This document shows positions 1-11,553 of a stretch of DNA of 64,000 bases, piece after piece. Under the pieces are notes generated by a model. It was not told where the DNA came from and searched no databases. It saw only the letters and a program-made list of their open reading frames with translations. The first letter of the stretch is position 1. Each line of letters starts with the position of its first letter. The DNA is taken from positions 4,272,501 through 4,336,500 of the forward strand of contig JAEMWC010000001.1 of NCBI GenBank assembly GCA_016490735.1, in the 5' to 3' direction. The DNA comes from Pachyseris speciosa (Eukaryota > Cnidaria > Anthozoa > Scleractinia > Pachyseridae). The position numbers and the translations under genes are program-made.

Positions 1-410
1 GCGAACATTTTTTTTTGATGCATCGAGCAAAAACACTGCAAGAATAGATGTAGTGTTTTTCGAGTATATGCGCAAACCACTATAATTATGTTTTTCAAAT
101 GTCGTGGGCAAGAAAACTGAACCATACAGCAACACTTACAGGCCTTGGAAGGAAATTCGTGCACGTAAGCTAACACGGAGTGATCTGTTAAGATTCTTTA
201 CCTAATTCTTTACCTACCTCACATAAGGTTGGAGGAGACAAAATATCAAACCCCGAATTTCCGAGCTGGTTGACTTTCCATAACTTCGAGCTGGATTTTG
301 TATATTTGTTATGCATTAGTTTCTTTTACAATCTCAAATATGATTGGCTAGAAACAGACAGCTAATTCTTCCCAGCATTTCCCGGCACTGTTTTCGTAAA
401 GTCATACCTA
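1..410. other. Non-coding stretch, nothing recognised
   Basis: AT-rich sequence with no convincing open frame, RNA gene or repeat structure that I can see. Confidence 0.5.
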
Positions 411-520
411 TAGACAATTGTTTTCATACATGTAGAAGTGACAGCATAGACAATAGTTTTCATACATGTAGAAGTGACAGCATATCTACAATATGTTTTA
501 TACGTGTGGAAGTGACGTCA
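411..520. repeat. 36-bp minisatellite, three units
   Basis: Two nearly identical units of about 36 bp containing TTTTCATACATGTAGAAGTG are followed by a third, more diverged unit ending GGAAGTGACGTCA. The short open frame across it simply translates the repeat and is not a gene. Confidence 0.8.
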
Positions 521-790
521 TTTTTCAGGAAATAGTTTTACGCACGCGAGAATTACGTTTGTTTTATTGAAGCTTTTCAATAGTTCTTTTACAGAAGGTT
601 TTACCAAAACAGCGCTCAGTTCAGTCAAACGTTTAATTTCAAGTTTTAAAACATGTTTTGGAGTGGGCTTTTGTAAAATCTTGCTGGAAACATTTGGACT
701 GTGCTTTAACTTTTAGTCTGCAAGCTTACAAATAAAAATGTTTACTTATACAATATATCACAAGTTTCTATGGTTTATAGGCTGATAAAC

Positions 791-899
791 CACGCGGGAT
801 GTTGGAAGAACACTTGAAGAATTCATGAATCACGAGCCGCAGGCGAGTGATTTACGAATTATTCGAGTGTTCTTCCAACATCCCAAGTAGGCGTGCGGA
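791..899. repeat. Hairpin-type MITE core
   Basis: An imperfect inverted repeat: GGGATGTTGGAAGAACACT near 796 is mirrored by AGTGTTCTTCCAACATCCC ending at 884, with arms of about 40 bp that continue through a GAATTATTCG-like segment and a short loop. This is the shape of a foldback MITE; the outer limits and target duplication were not resolved. Adjacent sequence to about 1320 has no supported gene. Confidence 0.65.
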
Positions 900-1619
900 A
901 TTTCTATGAGTTTACTGGTACAATAAGCCATAGCTGATTGACCAATCATAGCGCGCGAATTGACTTTGTTTATTATATAAAAGTTGATGTACCATATTGA
1001 GTTTCTTTCGCGCGCTCTTGTTTTACAAATGCTCAACTCTATGCATAATAAATCAATTGTTGAATTCGGTTGTCGCATGATAGCGAGAATTATCACGGCC
1101 TCGACTTGTGTTATCCACCTCAGTCTTCGGGGGATCACACAAACCAGGGCCATGATGATTCTGGCTATCATGCTCAACCTCATCCAATAATTTTAAATAT
1201 TATTATGTCACCGGCCTCATATTTCTCTAGAATGTGTGACAAAATATTTCTCGTCTTCATTTCAGGTGGGCCGACCATGTTGTTCTGTATGCTGTGTGTG
1301 CATTGTTACGTACAAGATTGAGTCCCTGCAAAAACAGTCTTAAGCTTGATTATATTTGCAAATGCCTACAGTTTAATACTAATTCATTTGTATGGAGCTC
1401 GCATATCTCTCAGTTCTTAGATGAACTAACTTAGCGTTGATCTGCCGGCATGCAGATCTGATCTAATCCACTTGCAACAACTTGGTCAATTCATGTAAAC
1501 TCCTCCTTGCCATCAAGGTTCTGTAACTATTTCCTACGAAACAACCAAATCCACATTTACAATACTAGGAACTCCCACGAAATGTTACATTGAGTAAAGC
1601 ATTGCGATGTATACGTCTC

Positions 1620-2025
1620 GGTGGGGGAGGGGGGTACTCCCTTATATGGGCTATATAGGTATGTGCGGCCCCAAACGGTATGAGGTTTTAGCCATTTTGG
1701 TCTGAAATAGGGTATGGTTTGGGAATTCTAGTCTTGAATTAGGAATGTTTTTTAGAAGAAGCTACTTCTTAATCATCCAGTTTTGTACCCTACTTAATAC
1801 AAGCATATAAAAATTGCCTTTAACATTGGTCTGAACTAGGGAACTGATTATAAGGCAGGTCTGAAATAGGGGATCGGGTCTAAAATAGGGTAACGAATTT
1901 TTGGTCAGGTCTGAAATAGGGTAGGGCCGAAAATCACAGATTTTGGTCTGAAATAGGGTTGGGGTTTCGGGAAGCGGGCGCACACCCCCACCCAATTTTT
2001 CTGGGAGTACCCGCCACCCCCCCGG
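1620..2025. mobile_element. MITE family A, copy 1
   Basis: The ends are complementary G/C tracts (GGGGGGTACTCCC at the left, GGGAGTACCC followed by a C tract at the right). The interior repeats the phrase GGTCTGAAATAGGGTA several times. A second copy in opposite orientation lies at 43044-43441 and shares the TATATAGGTATGTGCGGCCCC segment and the GAAGAAGCTACTTCTT core. Copy 2 has an 8-bp target duplication, which suggests hAT-type mobilisation. No clear duplication was found at this copy. Confidence 0.75.
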
Positions 2026-2066
2026 GGTACCCGTACATATCAGGGTACTTGAACATGTTCTTGTTC

Positions 2067-3375
2067 TTAATTGACTTGGCTTGCTGAAATCGGTGTGACC
2101 TGCTGGAATTCAAAGTTTTCCATGTTCAAATAGGTGACGTTGGTTTCTCGCCCCGCTGGTTGAGTGTTATTTTGTTCCGTGTCCGTGTGATCCCTGGTCT
2201 TTCGGGGTACACATCCTGGACACAAAGGACTGCATTTGTGTTCTTCGATAGCGGCCATGATGGAATTGAGGACGCTTGAGACAATACACAAACATAATAT
2301 GAAGTAAAAAGTAAAAAATGTTCTGGTAAAAATGGAAATTGTGACATCCTCTGCGTCAACATCTTCAGTTTGAATTTCGTAATTTCTTGAGCTATTAACG
2401 GTTAACTTCCTGATTCTTTGGCTCGGAAGGGGAACGTAGTCACCAAAACCAATTGTAGTTAGTGTCACAAACCAAAAATACACCCCTTCGAGGAGGCTCC
2501 ATTTTCTAAGAGGGACCGTCAGTAAGCCATTTCCCACAATCATCAGCACCATTAGCGAAAATAAAATCACAGCACTCTTGGATTGCAATCTTTTGGATTC
2601 CGGCTTCTTGAGGATTTTCTTCTCGAACTTTGTTACAGCTGTGCTGACACATTTTGCAATCAGTTCACCGATGGATTTCAACGCAAGCATTGTCATCGGA
2701 ATACCGAGTAAGGACACAAAGACGCACAATGTCTGGCCTGTTGGTGTTTGAGGGGTGATGTAACCATAACCTGAAGAAAGAACGAAAGACAGAGTCAATT
2801 TAATTCCTGTCAGCATCGTTTTCGTTAATGGGATAGCTGTAAAAGGGAGAAAGTCGGGATGAGTAAAACCGAGTCAATTTAAGGCATTAAAAGAACATGT
2901 AAAGGGACAACCATTGAGACTTAATAAGTAATCGTTTTAGTGTATACTCGATCCCTCGAAGTTAGTTTATTACGACAGGTTAGCGAATTTAGTCGATTAG
3001 GAACCACAATTCGTTATGGAAACAATCAGTGCGCGAGAAAATAAATATTATCTATTCTTAGCTTATGAGATTATTGTCTTGCCTTACCTATGGTAGTTAG
3101 GGTCTGGAAAACGAAATCTAAAGCTGCGTGAAAGTTCCACTCTGGGTCCGGTTCACTCAGTGCTTCGTACGCCACATTGGAAAAGTTATTAAACTCCTCA
3201 GTGCTCATGTTATATTTAGATGCCATGGTCTCATATAAAGAGTATAACAGTGATATTTTTCTTCGCGGTCATTTCTTCCAGTGTTTTCGGCAAAGACGAA
3301 CAGCCAAGCACTCAGGGAGGCCCATAATAAGAAACCAAGAGTTCGCAAAAGTGCTGTTTTCAGCAAAGGGTCCAT
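2067..3375 (-). CDS. Two-pore-domain (K2P) potassium channel, two exons, frameshifted in exon 1
   Basis: The protein would be a plasma-membrane K+ leak channel. Exon 1 (3375-3088) starts at an ATG followed by DPLLKTALLRT and a first hydrophobic helix, then an extracellular cap with an N-glycosylation-type site. It ends in TLTTIG, where a donor (TAG|GTAAGG) splits the first selectivity filter. Exon 2 (2770-2067) begins after an acceptor CTTCAG and completes GYGYITPQT (pore 1). Then come TM2-TM3, pore 2 with TTIGFGD, TM4 and a polar C-terminus. The spliced length is 992 nt, 2 nt over a multiple of three. The excess sits near 3232-3237, where the frame of the TM1/cap half changes to the frame of the pore half at an ATAT run. 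Without it the product would be about 329 aa, normal for K2P. The pore motifs are intact, so this may be a sequencing or assembly error rather than a true pseudogene. The intron is 2771-3087. Confidence 0.85.
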
Positions 3376-4318
3376 CCTCTACACTTCTCGGCTGCGAAAT
3401 GAAAAACATAATTTCATTGAATTCGGTGCCTCCTATTACTTCGAGAAGAGGGAAGAGAGCCATAAAAGAAGAGGAGATAAAGTCTTTCCTCTCCGGACTG
3501 AAAATTTCTTCATCATGGACTTAATCTTATTTTGCTGCTTTGATACACATGTCGGGTTTAAGGTGTATATACACGACTACAGTCTTGAATCACACGAGAG
3601 TATAGGAAAACCGTCCTTGAGAAAAATTAATTTCACGGGTAATCCCGAGATACGCAGAAGGTAAGTGCAATAAAAAAGGAGGTACCGATCACAAAGTCAA
3701 TATAAGGAAAAACCGTACCTGAAATTTCAAGTACGCGGGCCATAGGCTTTGGCTCTAAACATCCAAAACCTTTTCGGTCCCAGAAAGTATTTTTCTGATT
3801 CGTAGATTGGAAGGTTCTGGAGGAAAGTAGCCTAATGTGATTATTGATCTTAGAATTTTTAAAAAACTTTTTCCTTTTCTAAATTACACGAAATCGGACG
3901 TATGTTCATGAAGACTGTGCACGTGAAATAGTTAACCGGGTCCGAAATGTTATACGGAGTTTTGAGAAACGCGCGTCAGGCCCGTAACCTCTTTTTTAAG
4001 GACTTATTTAAAAACGGCTCTGGAAGCTCCCATTCTTACAGTCAATATACAGAAAAAAATATAATATTAAAACCAACTATCTACAGCATTACCAGATTGT
4101 CGTAGCAGTTCCTAGTACATATGTTCAACCTGACAGCTGTCCAGCGAATTCAGTACAAGGGCGTAGCTAGAGGGGGGTCCTGGGGTGCCCGTGACCCCCT
4201 ATGTAAGCCGTTTTTAAGCAAACAACCTACAAGATTCAGGTGGTGAAAACGTCATGACGATATCTTGGCCTGTAAAAGCCACTACGCCCCTGCAGTAATG
4301 ATTTTCTTTCGAAGAACA
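3376..4318. other. Non-coding stretch upstream of the K2P gene
   Basis: This contains the presumed 5' region of the K2P gene. Around 4156-4200 lies a G-rich then C-rich patch (GAGGGGGGTCC ... GACCCCCTA) resembling other G/C-tract repeats in the window. No supported gene. Confidence 0.4.
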
Positions 4319-4364
4319 TTTTCTTTTTTTCTTTCTTTCTTTCTCTCTCTCTCTCTCTTTCTTT

Positions 4365-4399
<35 letters not shown>

Positions 4400-4432
4400 C
4401 TCTCTCTCTTTCTTTTCTTTCTTTCTTTCTTT
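4319..4432. repeat. Polypyrimidine (TTTC)n/(TC)n microsatellite
   Basis: Continuous C/T tract on the plus strand made of TTTC and TC units. Open frames across it (Phe/Ser/Leu or Lys/Glu/Arg rich) are low-complexity artefacts. Confidence 0.95.
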
Positions 4433-5518
4433 TACCAACTTCGATAGATTTCGCTGTAAATAATTATATCACTTCCCCATTGACAATTTCACCTGGGTGC
4501 CTACCGCAGTTCATGAAAAAAAGAAAAAAAAAAGACCTACCAAATGACAACAACAAACTTAGGAAGTTTGTGTTACAGTTGTTCCACCGTATTGTTGTGA
4601 CTAAAAAGGAACTGAACATTTTTGGAACCACGTGCAATAAGCATGAACCTATAAGGCATACCTTCTTAAAAGGCTTGCAATCGTTAAATCTCCTTGATAA
4701 ATCCCTTCATTGGCTCAATACTCATCATGGAATGGCTTTAGCAATGTCTCCACATAAAGTGCTTTAGATTAGCTAACCTTATCTAAACTGATTTTTCTAT
4801 GTGCAATAAGCACAGAGATGAGCTAACGGACCACCTACAACGAGTGCTTCCTTATCATGGAAGTAATAAATAATTTAAAGTTTGCCTGAAGTCTGCCCGC
4901 GTAATAATAAAGGAACTTGAACATAATGCTCTCCAGGGAAACTTGACAAATTTCTACCATGTTTGGATGGAGTTCAAATATTGCTAAATTATTTATCACC
5001 TGGTAGCCAAAAAGAAAAATATTTCTGTGGTGTTATAAGGAAATATTAAAAACTGAACTACTGATATCAGATTTCCAGCGTTTTCATTGGCTAGTCAGAC
5101 ACAGGCTATCAGCTCATACACCTGCTGCGGCAAATATGGTCAAGGAACGCTTCAGCAAATAAAGAAAGCTGAATAAAATTTGCCCTCGAAACCGGTAGCC
5201 GTAAAAAACAAATGCCTCGCAGCGGAATTAACGAGTAGAAATTGCGACGATGGAACCGATATACAAATGGTATTCACCCTTTCATTGCTGGGTGTTTTAG
5301 AATAACAAAAGCCAATGCTAGCATAGTGCAAAGCGCACTACGCCGCAAGAGTTTATGAAATTTTGACAACAAGTATTTTCGTGACTTTTTCGTTAATTTC
5401 ATGTAATGGACAAATGTTTCCTTTTTTCGGTTTCTTGTTTCTTTCCTTTAATTTTTTTGTTTCGATTCTTAATTATGTGCCGTAGAGTTTTTAATAAAAC
5501 AATTATTGTACTCGGGCT
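4433..5518. other. Non-coding stretch
   Basis: A 95-codon open frame at 4480-4767 has no recognisable domain and begins in a poly-A patch. I do not support it as a gene. Nothing else seen. Confidence 0.4.
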
Positions 5519-5520
5519 TG

Positions 5521-5576
5521 CTGGGTATGAAATGATCATAACCAACTCGGCGCGATATTTATCATTTCATATCCAG
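5521..5576. repeat. Short perfect-armed hairpin
   Basis: CTGGGTATGAAATGAT (5521-5536) is mirrored by ATCATTTCATATCCAG (5561-5576) with one mismatch and a 24-nt loop. It could be a tiny MITE or a structured element; no target duplication was identified. Confidence 0.6.
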
Positions 5577-7588
5577 CGCGCGCTAGTAGAATAGTTGTTT
5601 AATTAGTCAGTCATTTCTAAAACTCATCCATTATTTATCAATGTTGATGACGACGGCCAGCCTCTAAGGGGCGAAAAACCCCAGTGAAGAAAGCTCATGC
5701 TGAAAAAATAGACTGACAACGCTTTTAGTACACCTATTCCTAACCACTCGGTTTTTCAATAATGTGTCGTGAGAATATAGTGAAACGTACTGGAAACGAT
5801 AGGAAATCAAGCTTGCTTCTTTGGAGATGCAAACCTTCTTTAAACAACGAAAAAAAAGGGTGCAATAGAAGAGACCTCAATTCATTGTTGCGTGGGGCTC
5901 CAATAATGCAGCTTCTTGCTACGACTTAGATATTTTGCATTCGTTTTCTCGGGCAAGGGATCGAGAGTTTTCCAAATATGTTAAACTTCGATAACGTGTT
6001 TTCATAACTAATTCTGATAATCGGCCAAAATAGAAATATGTATCGTGTTATCGTGTTCAACAAGCTAGTTGAAGTCTCTATGCGTAATGTTTACTAACGC
6101 AGCAAAAGGAAGGGAACAGAAACTCAGCTTCGTAAAACGTCAAGTTCTTAAGCTATTTTAAATTTCTGGAACGTGCCTTGTCCCACGGAGGTGATGCTTT
6201 AAAATTATGTATATATTGCCTAATACAGTAGCAAGTTACGACAAATATATTGCTTAATCAACGCTTCATCTCGTAATTCATTAAGCACATTTTCTGCCAA
6301 TAAATATTGTTATCGTGATATAGTTCCCATTACAAGATAAACTCACCTTGATGTCTAACACATTCAAAGGTAAAATAAGTTTAGAAACTCTAATGTAGAA
6401 TCATGCTCTTTACGACGCCAGCTTAAAAGGTCCTGCCTCTCAACCACCTGCCAATGAAGTAGCCTTATTATGCAAACTGTCAACACATCGATTTTCATTA
6501 ATGGTTTCTGTTCAAATTGTCGATCTCTTTTAAAAGGCGGTGAATGTATTGAGAAGCTAAAGGTCTGCTGCTTATGTTAAGGTAAACACACTGGAGATGA
6601 TCACGCAAAGAAAACGCTCCCGCTGACCAAAACAAGCTGGGCACCAGTGTATGTTCCCGTAATTTCCAAAGAAATCAATTTCACCACGTTTCGATGAGAA
6701 AAAATGATCGCAAACGTCTGGAAAAACAGGAAGATGCCCTACGGCAATTTTTCCCTATTTAAACGTTGACTCTTCCATTTCTCCCTAAGGTATAGTGACT
6801 AATATCGGCAAAATCAGGGAGAGTCTAATTGGCTATGCGAGTGTAATTTAAATAATGATTAAAAAACGGGTCAGTTCAAGGTTTCTGCCAGCCTAGAATG
6901 GTCTGAAATTCCGAGCGAAGAGTATGTTCTCGACTCGATCATATGCATTTCAGAGAATATACAAACCGACCCATGGAAGCATTATGATTTAGCTTAACCC
7001 AGTTAGCCACATATTCGACACAAAATATTAGAAAATAACTTTCAATTGCGGAAAGCCATTAGTTTTTCGTTTGATTTATGGGAACACTTATTGTTCAAGG
7101 TAATTTAAAAAACAAAAGACAAAACATATTTCTTCGTGCCCCCTTTAAAACAGAAACTCGACATTAGTCTGAAACAACTTGAAAAGACAGCGGAAACACT
7201 TGACATAAAACAGTTTCAAGTCTTTATCTCCACGCAAGCACACCAAATGGTTCTTTATTTCCTGATTAACAACAGTCAACAATTCTAGCTTTGTTTCCTT
7301 TAGCAATTTTGAGCCTCGTTTGCGGAGGAAGTATATAGAAAATAGCTTTTATGGCAGTTAATGGCGGTTTTTCGTCTCTTCTTCATGCCTTCCAGCGAAC
7401 CAATACTCTACCGCACGCTGGCTCCACTGAACTGTAGACAACAATATGTAAGCCGTTACGTAACCAGCCAATCAGGATAGGCGTTCAAACGAAGTAATGC
7501 AAATATCGTTTTCACCGTGGGGCGATCAGTCATGAAAGATTGCCACAACTACAAAAAACATACGATGAATTAAAAGGAGTGTTTTTAG
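5577..7588. other. Non-coding, includes a duplicated GPCR flank block (about 6340-7010)
   Basis: No gene was recognised. The segment from about 6340 to 7010 is clearly homologous to 48273-49070, which lies upstream of GPCR 4. Shared landmarks include CAACCACCTGC, a GGAAGATGCCCTACG motif followed by a TTTAAACG, and TAGCTATGCGAG-like words. So it is the 5' flank of a former GPCR copy, and here it lies downstream of GPCR 1. Confidence 0.65.
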
Positions 7589-8494
7589 TTACTGTCGCAG
7601 AGTGCAGTATGCCATAACTTTGTTTTTTAGCTCTTTGATTCGCCAGCAGTATAGAACTGGATTTAAAGAAGAATTGACGTAGATTGCGATGGCACAAAAT
7701 TGCATTGCAAATCGAGTAGAGTTAGTAAGCCCAGTGACCAAAAGCGCCACCATCGATGATAAGAAAGGAATGTAACACACGAGGAGAAAGCCATAGATCC
7801 ACATCATGTTAGTAACAGTTTTCTTGTACCGAGGTATATTAAAGCTGTCAGGTTCACCTGCAGTAGATTGTTGGCGAATTTGAGCGAAATGACGGCGAAG
7901 ACCACGATGAATGCCAAGATAACACAAAAGTACTATCAGGAAACTACCCAACAAGCCAACTGCCCCCAAAAGCCTATTCATTCTTGAATCCCAAAACCAA
8001 GATGCAGCCCAAAGTCCTGAAAGGATCCACCCCAAAACCAGGGTCGAAACAACCCGTTTAAGGGTCACGATCACACGGTATCTCAAGTGGAGGCGAAAGG
8101 CTAGAAATCGATCAACGGCAATTGCGACTATCGTAAAAAGCGACGCCGTAGCAATGAAAGCTGCGCTCCTCTCATATGAGACAGCTATGGTACAGTAATA
8201 TGTGGGCATTTCCAAAATGATTGTCAAGTGGTACGTTATGAACAGGGGAAGAACAACAAGTCCAACGACAAGATCCGTGAGAGCCAGACTGCAAAATAGA
8301 GCTTTTGATGATAAATGTAGAGATTGACACTTGCGAAGAGCGAATAAGATGACGAGGTTCCCCAGAACTGATGACAATGAAGTTACCACGTTAAAAATGC
8401 AGGCAAAGATGTAAATAGGTTGTGAGAGTTGCTCTGATGCCGGGTAGTAAAAAACGCTGGTAGGACCGCAAAATGATCTAGACGTCTCCGCCAT
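7589..8494 (-). CDS. Class A (rhodopsin-family) GPCR 1, intact single exon
   Basis: A complete 301-aa receptor without introns. It shows TM1 with GNLVIL (N1.50), TM2 with LALTDLVVG (D2.50), TM3 ending in DRF in place of DRY, a short second extracellular loop without an obvious cysteine, TM5 without the usual proline, TM6 with CYIP (a CWxP variant), and TM7 NSSLNPVLYCWR (NPxxY). The C-terminus is short. Lack of the loop-2 cysteine and TM5 proline recalls the melanocortin/adenosine (MECA-like) branch, but ligand and coupling cannot be deduced. The start MAETSRSF is supported by the same start position in GPCR 2 (MAETS), GPCR 3 and GPCR 4. It is the only one of four related copies in this window that is fully open, so it is the best candidate for a working gene. 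Confidence 0.92.
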   Translation of the reverse strand: MAETSRSFCGPTSVFYYPASEQLSQPIYIFACIFNVVTSLSSVLGNLVILFALRKCQSLHLSSKALFCSLALTDLVVGLVVLPLFITYHLTIILEMPTYYCTIAVSYERSAAFIATASLFTIVAIAVDRFLAFRLHLRYRVIVTLKRVVSTLVLGWILSGLWAASWFWDSRMNRLLGAVGLLGSFLIVLLCYLGIHRGLRRHFAQIRQQSTAGEPDSFNIPRYKKTVTNMMWIYGFLLVCYIPFLSSMVALLVTGLTNSTRFAMQFCAIAIYVNSSLNPVLYCWRIKELKNKVMAYCTLRQ

Positions 8495-9480
8495 TTGATT
8501 TTGATGATCTTTCTATTTACTTTGATGTACCTCTGGTCTAATAAAAAATGGAACCTTTTAATAAAAACTAGAAAGCGAAATATTTGTCTTGCAGTATTAA
8601 AAAGACTGTAAGATTTTATATGAATTGAAAGTGCATTCAGTTTTACCTTGATTCTATCCAAAGAGGGAAAATATCCGTTTCAAAGTAACACTAAAACTTT
8701 AAATAGTCTGCCCTAATGCTGCAGGTGAACTTTGGTGAATGTTTGGATTAGTGTTCCTTTTAACTTCGGATTACGTGGTGACCTATCATAACTACTTTCC
8801 AATTCATTAATTCCTTACTCCCGCTGATAGAGACTTCGTCTTAATCATTTTAAAATGTATTCAAGTGGGGTTTGTTATTTTACACAAAGCTGTGATACGT
8901 CATGGTATCCGCGCCTGCAATCAAGTCATTTATTTTCAAGAAAACTCATTTCACCAGGTATACTTAAGAATTTGGGAGAAATTGAAGAAAGCAGCGCTCC
9001 AATTTATTTTCATGTTTAAGACCTTCCGTTTCATTAATTTTTTTTACGTTTTTTCCCATTTGTTTCCAGTTATTTACCTTGTCTACAGTCGACGGTAACA
9101 AAACATATTTGTTTAGGATAGTTTACATAACAAAAAGTAAATATTCTTGATAAAGCTTGAGGTTCGAAAGATATTCATCTACGTGATCTATTGAATGTAG
9201 ACTCCACTAATAACTCAATCTCAGTCCCTCTCTGGGGCACTGACTTGGCGCTATTAAGAGGAATGCAATACTTTAATAGTGAAGTTTCTGGTTTGATCTT
9301 TTGTGTTTCTATGGCGTTTAAGTGAGATGAAATCGTAATGAGTAAACTTCAAACACGTACGGCAGGAAGTCATGAGGACAAAACCACCGTCTTGAATCTT
9401 CTAGGTTGGGTTCGTTGGTTTCTCACTACATGATGCCAGTTACGTAGCCTTTTTTTGTTGTTTTTAATCAGCGTTTCACT
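8495..9480. other. 5' flank of GPCR 1, no other gene
   Basis: The first part is homologous to the 5' flank of GPCR 2 (19101 onward), sharing ATCTTTCTATTTA and TCTAATAAAAAA. Short open frames here have no recognisable domain. Confidence 0.5.
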
Positions 9481-9529
9481 CTGCAGAGATAATATGTTAC
9501 ATACACATAGACCGCGCTGATGATAAGGA

Positions 9530-9632
9530 AAAAAAGGAAGATAAAGAAACAAAACAAAAGAAAAAGGAAAAAAAAAAAACAACAACAACAACAAAAAAAA
9601 AACAAAACAAAACAAAACAACAACGATAGACT
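9530..9632. repeat. A-rich simple repeat
   Basis: Runs of A broken by C and G (AAACAAAACAAAACAAAACAA and CAACAACAACAA-type). The Phe/Leu/Cys-rich open frames on the opposite strand are artefacts of it. Confidence 0.9.
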
Positions 9633-9899
9633 TTCTATTGACCGCATAAAGATGAAGAAGAACAAGAAATGAGGGGCTGCTAGGCAACCCTCTGTAATGT
9701 AGCTCATCAACGTCATGCCAGCACCCTGTCATGGTTATTTCTGTAAGCGTCCGAGTGCTTTCGTACATGCTTCACGAATTTTTCCGGTATTCCTAGGAAA
9801 TTGGTCAAAAGTCGGGTAATACCGTACAAGGTTTGGCGTTAGTGGTATGATTGGTGGTAAGTGGGCGAGGGTTTGCATATTAAACTCACACTTAACATT

Positions 9900-10082
9900 T
9901 CCCTTTTAAATGGCTAACACAGGGCTCAGTCAAAATCGGTCAAAGTTTTGTACATTTCCCTTTGTGTCTCGATTAATACGGACACCAAAGAGACATGTCA
10001 AAGTATCAGCATTATCCGGGTGTCCGTATTAAGCGGCCTATATATAACTGAGTGGGTGTCCGTCTAGCGGAGTTCCACTATA
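9900..10082 (-). mobile_element. Tigger/pogo-like DNA transposon terminus (fragment)
   Basis: On the minus strand the segment starts AGTGGAACTCCGCTA at 10080 and contains repeated TACGGACACC phrases. Such repeats of 'gapless-row' words following CAGTGGAAC are typical of pogo/Tigger-like termini. No transposase frame is nearby. Assignment is by resemblance only. Confidence 0.4.
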
Positions 10083-11192
10083 TACGCTCTTTATCAAATA
10101 GCGGGCCCCGTGAAATATGGAGAATACGTATGCCACGAAGTTGAATTTGATAGTCGTCACATCATTACCGCGTCGATGAGGTTTATTCTCGTACTTACCA
10201 CCTCATCCCATTGTCGATCCGAGAGACATGCGTAAAAAGGGAAGATCTCTGGGGTCGATAATGACCGTATGGAAAATGTTCTTGACGTGTCTGCAAGCTC
10301 TCTGCTAAAACATAGTGTTACTTTCTCATACAGTAGAGATTTCGAGGCCATAATTGTTATCTTCCCGATGGAAAGAGGTATTTTAAAGGTGTAACTGAAA
10401 GGAAAAACACTCTAAAGAAACCTGGCGTCCGTATGTCAAAACGTTTGCATTTTCCATCGATCGATGGCGGTCTACTGAGCAAATTACTGTAGCCCAATGT
10501 ATTTATTCATCTTAACTCTTTTTCTACCGCTCACCACAATATTGGTCGTAGAAGACCAATGCTTTGAAAACCTGTAACTTTCCCAAATCCCGGACTATGG
10601 TCGAAATTAAGCATTTTTATTGCAAAATGATGAGTTTTTCAGACTTCACCACCCTGGAAACTGACCGAAACTCCCAATTTTCACTTAATATGACTGTTTA
10701 TTCTCTTTGAAAACCAAAATCGCCCTTGGACAACACCAAAATTCACGCAACTTTGTCTTGAAGTTTTCAAGACAAAAATTCCTCTTGAAGTTAAAAGTTT
10801 CCATTGGCAGCAAACTTTGACTCCACTTCTTGCAATCTGTTCCACATTTACCTGCTCTCTCCTTTACCCCGACCCCGATGACGCTGTTTGATTTTAGTTG
10901 CTCTCACTGTCTGTAATTTTCACGTTTGTGACCCAAAGGAGTTCTGGGATATTCTTGCCTAACAGCGGCACGGAAGATTTCACATATTTTTTAGAGCCGT
11001 GTTGAGCCACCCGGTCCTGCTGGAAAAATATTTCACCGATTGCATTATTTACACGTCAAAACTCGCCAAAATTGCCATGCCAGGTCCTGGAATCCACTCA
11101 CAAAACGACTAAAGACACAACTTCACTCCGTGGATTGCCATCATTCGCTCGAACACTTCCAGGTCGATTTGACCTCCTACCCTCCGAAAATT

Positions 11193-11226
<34 letters not shown>

Positions 11227-11315
11227 GACTAAATCGACCGGTAGAGAAAGAGTTAATATTTTCTCAAAGGTTTCCCATTTGAAATAAAAAGAAATCAATT
11301 GTCAGATACAGTGTG
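10083..11315. other. Non-coding stretch with a poly-A tract (11195-11223)
   Basis: No supported gene. A run of about 29 A residues interrupts three overlapping short open frames, none of which has a recognisable domain. The A run could be the tail of a retroposed sequence, but I could not identify its source. Confidence 0.4.
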
Positions 11316-11510
11316 TAGAGCCCCGAACATTCTTGCGTGACAATTACGTTCTCTGGTTATTGTATGACATTAACCCTCTGAGAGGGTGGGTTTTCCATTC
11401 CCCCCAATTGTAACACGTGCTTTGAAGAGCTGAAAATTATCTCTTGTGGTTCGAAGGATAATTAAGTTAATACACAGTTAAGTTGGCGTTCGTTTCTTCT
11501 GGATGTTAAA
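11316..11510 (+). repeat. 5' LTR of gypsy element 1
   Basis: Begins TAGAGCCCCGAACA and ends near GATGTTAAA. It matches 15724-15919 with scattered substitutions (for example GAACATTCTTG against GAACACTCTTG). Confidence 0.88.
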
Positions 11511-11511
11511 T

Positions 11512-11526
11512 TGGTGACCCCGACGC
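11512..11526 (+). other. Candidate primer binding site of gypsy 1
   Basis: TGGTGACCCCGACGC lies 2 nt after the 5' LTR, the expected position for a tRNA-primer complement. The specific primer tRNA was not identified. Confidence 0.55.
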
Positions 11527-11553
11527 AATCACGCGCGACGAAGCTGGCCAACC

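Noticed and set aside
4214..4447. Lys/Glu- or Phe/Ser-rich small proteins
   Set aside because: Produced by the polypyrimidine microsatellite.
9370..9768. 132-codon membrane-protein-like frame
   Set aside because: The hydrophobic stretch is a translated A/CAA simple repeat.
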